Assembly: GCA_026770585.1 (NCBI GenBank)
Contig: MU647349.1
Span: 9,289 to 20,855 of the forward strand
Length of the DNA stretch: 11,567 nt
From: Baffinella frigidus
Lineage: Eukaryota > Cryptophyceae > Cryptomonadales > Baffinellaceae
Direction of reading: 5' to 3'
The translations under genes were made by a program, and so were the position numbers. Below the pieces are notes generated by a model. That model did no database searches. It saw only the letters and a program-made list of their open reading frames with translations, and was not told the origin of the DNA. Positions 11,113 to 11,567 of the stretch are shown here, piece by piece. How positions within the stretch are numbered: position 1 is the first letter of the stretch; every line of letters starts with the position of its first letter.

Positions 11113-11567
11113 GGAAATCGGGAAACCGTGGACGATCGAAAGACTTGCAGACCCGGTTAGTGTGTATCCACCCTGGAGGCAGGGTGTGGGTATTTTGAGC
11201 ATTCTTAAGTCAACTCCCCTTGAAAAGGACTGAGCCCTCAGTCCCCCGTGATGAACGGATCTGGTACAAAACGGTCTTATAAGTATTTTAGTGGTACAAA
11301 TCCTGTCAACTTTTGCGATGAAGGGTTATTCGGGATTGGCCGCAAGTCCCCTCCAGGGTGGGAGAGGACGCCTATAACCTGTCGCGCCGGCGGGGACAAG
11401 TTGATAGGGCGAGGTCCTAGCAAAAGATTTGTCAAGCTTGTATGAATCAATGGCTCAAGCTGGAGTCGCTTTACTCTTCCAGGTGGCCTCCGGAGGGCAG
11501 GCAGGTCGGACAGGCCCGCCTCAGGGCTCGCTGAAGGGCCCGCCTCAGGACGAGAAAAGCTCGCCTC
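11113..11567. other. No gene recognised at right end; short repeats
   Basis: GGACTGAGCCCTCAGTCC (11227-11244) is an 8-bp-stem hairpin. CTTAAGTCAACTCCCCTTGAA at about 11204 resembles AAGTCAACTCCCCCTGAA at 4883. GCCCGCCTCAGG occurs twice near the right edge (about 11514 and 11538). Open frames here lack splice or codon-bias support. Confidence 0.4.

Overview
This window looks like nuclear DNA of a eukaryotic microalga or protist, not bacterial or organellar DNA. It has degenerate CCCTAAA/TTTAGGG arrays of the plant and algal telomere type, many short non-autonomous inverted-repeat transposons (MITE-like), no long uninterrupted genes, and short coding islands bounded by canonical GT..AG splice signals. 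I cannot name the lineage; TTTAGGG-type repeats occur in green algae and in several secondary-plastid algae. I see no tRNA, rRNA, CRISPR array or virus gene.

Layout. 1-1190: heptamer repeat, a MITE, a 0.3-kb GA/GC-rich microsatellite and an 82-bp direct repeat, ending at a probable terminal exon (1192-1278). 1279-3400: dense MITE territory with exon-like fragments at 1888-2088, 2317-2354, 2544-2588 and 2720-2764. 3400-4500: reading frames open on both strands. I favour a minus-strand gene ending at 3959, with AATAAA and a strong hairpin downstream. Its probable control region at 4825-4872 holds a TATA box, CACGTG and a perfect four-unit heat-shock element.

5047-9540: the most interesting locus. 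A plus-strand exon (5047-5573), with an N-terminal KPQ-rich repeat, ends in an excellent splice donor. Its frame continues exactly, in phase, into a 76-nt exon (7341-7416) and then an 80-nt exon (8631-8710). Together they resemble an RWD-like alpha/beta domain, including the YP-x-P type motif. The second exon type is present about five times in tandem (6971-7856) and the third about six times (8438-9538), with mixed intact, truncated and transposon-broken copies. Introns between them begin GTACC and are largely made of degenerate telomere-type repeat.

9540-11567: mostly transposons, several of them second copies of elements seen earlier in the window, with no convincing gene. Assignments to RWD, heat-shock control and the minus-strand gene are inferences from sequence pattern only.
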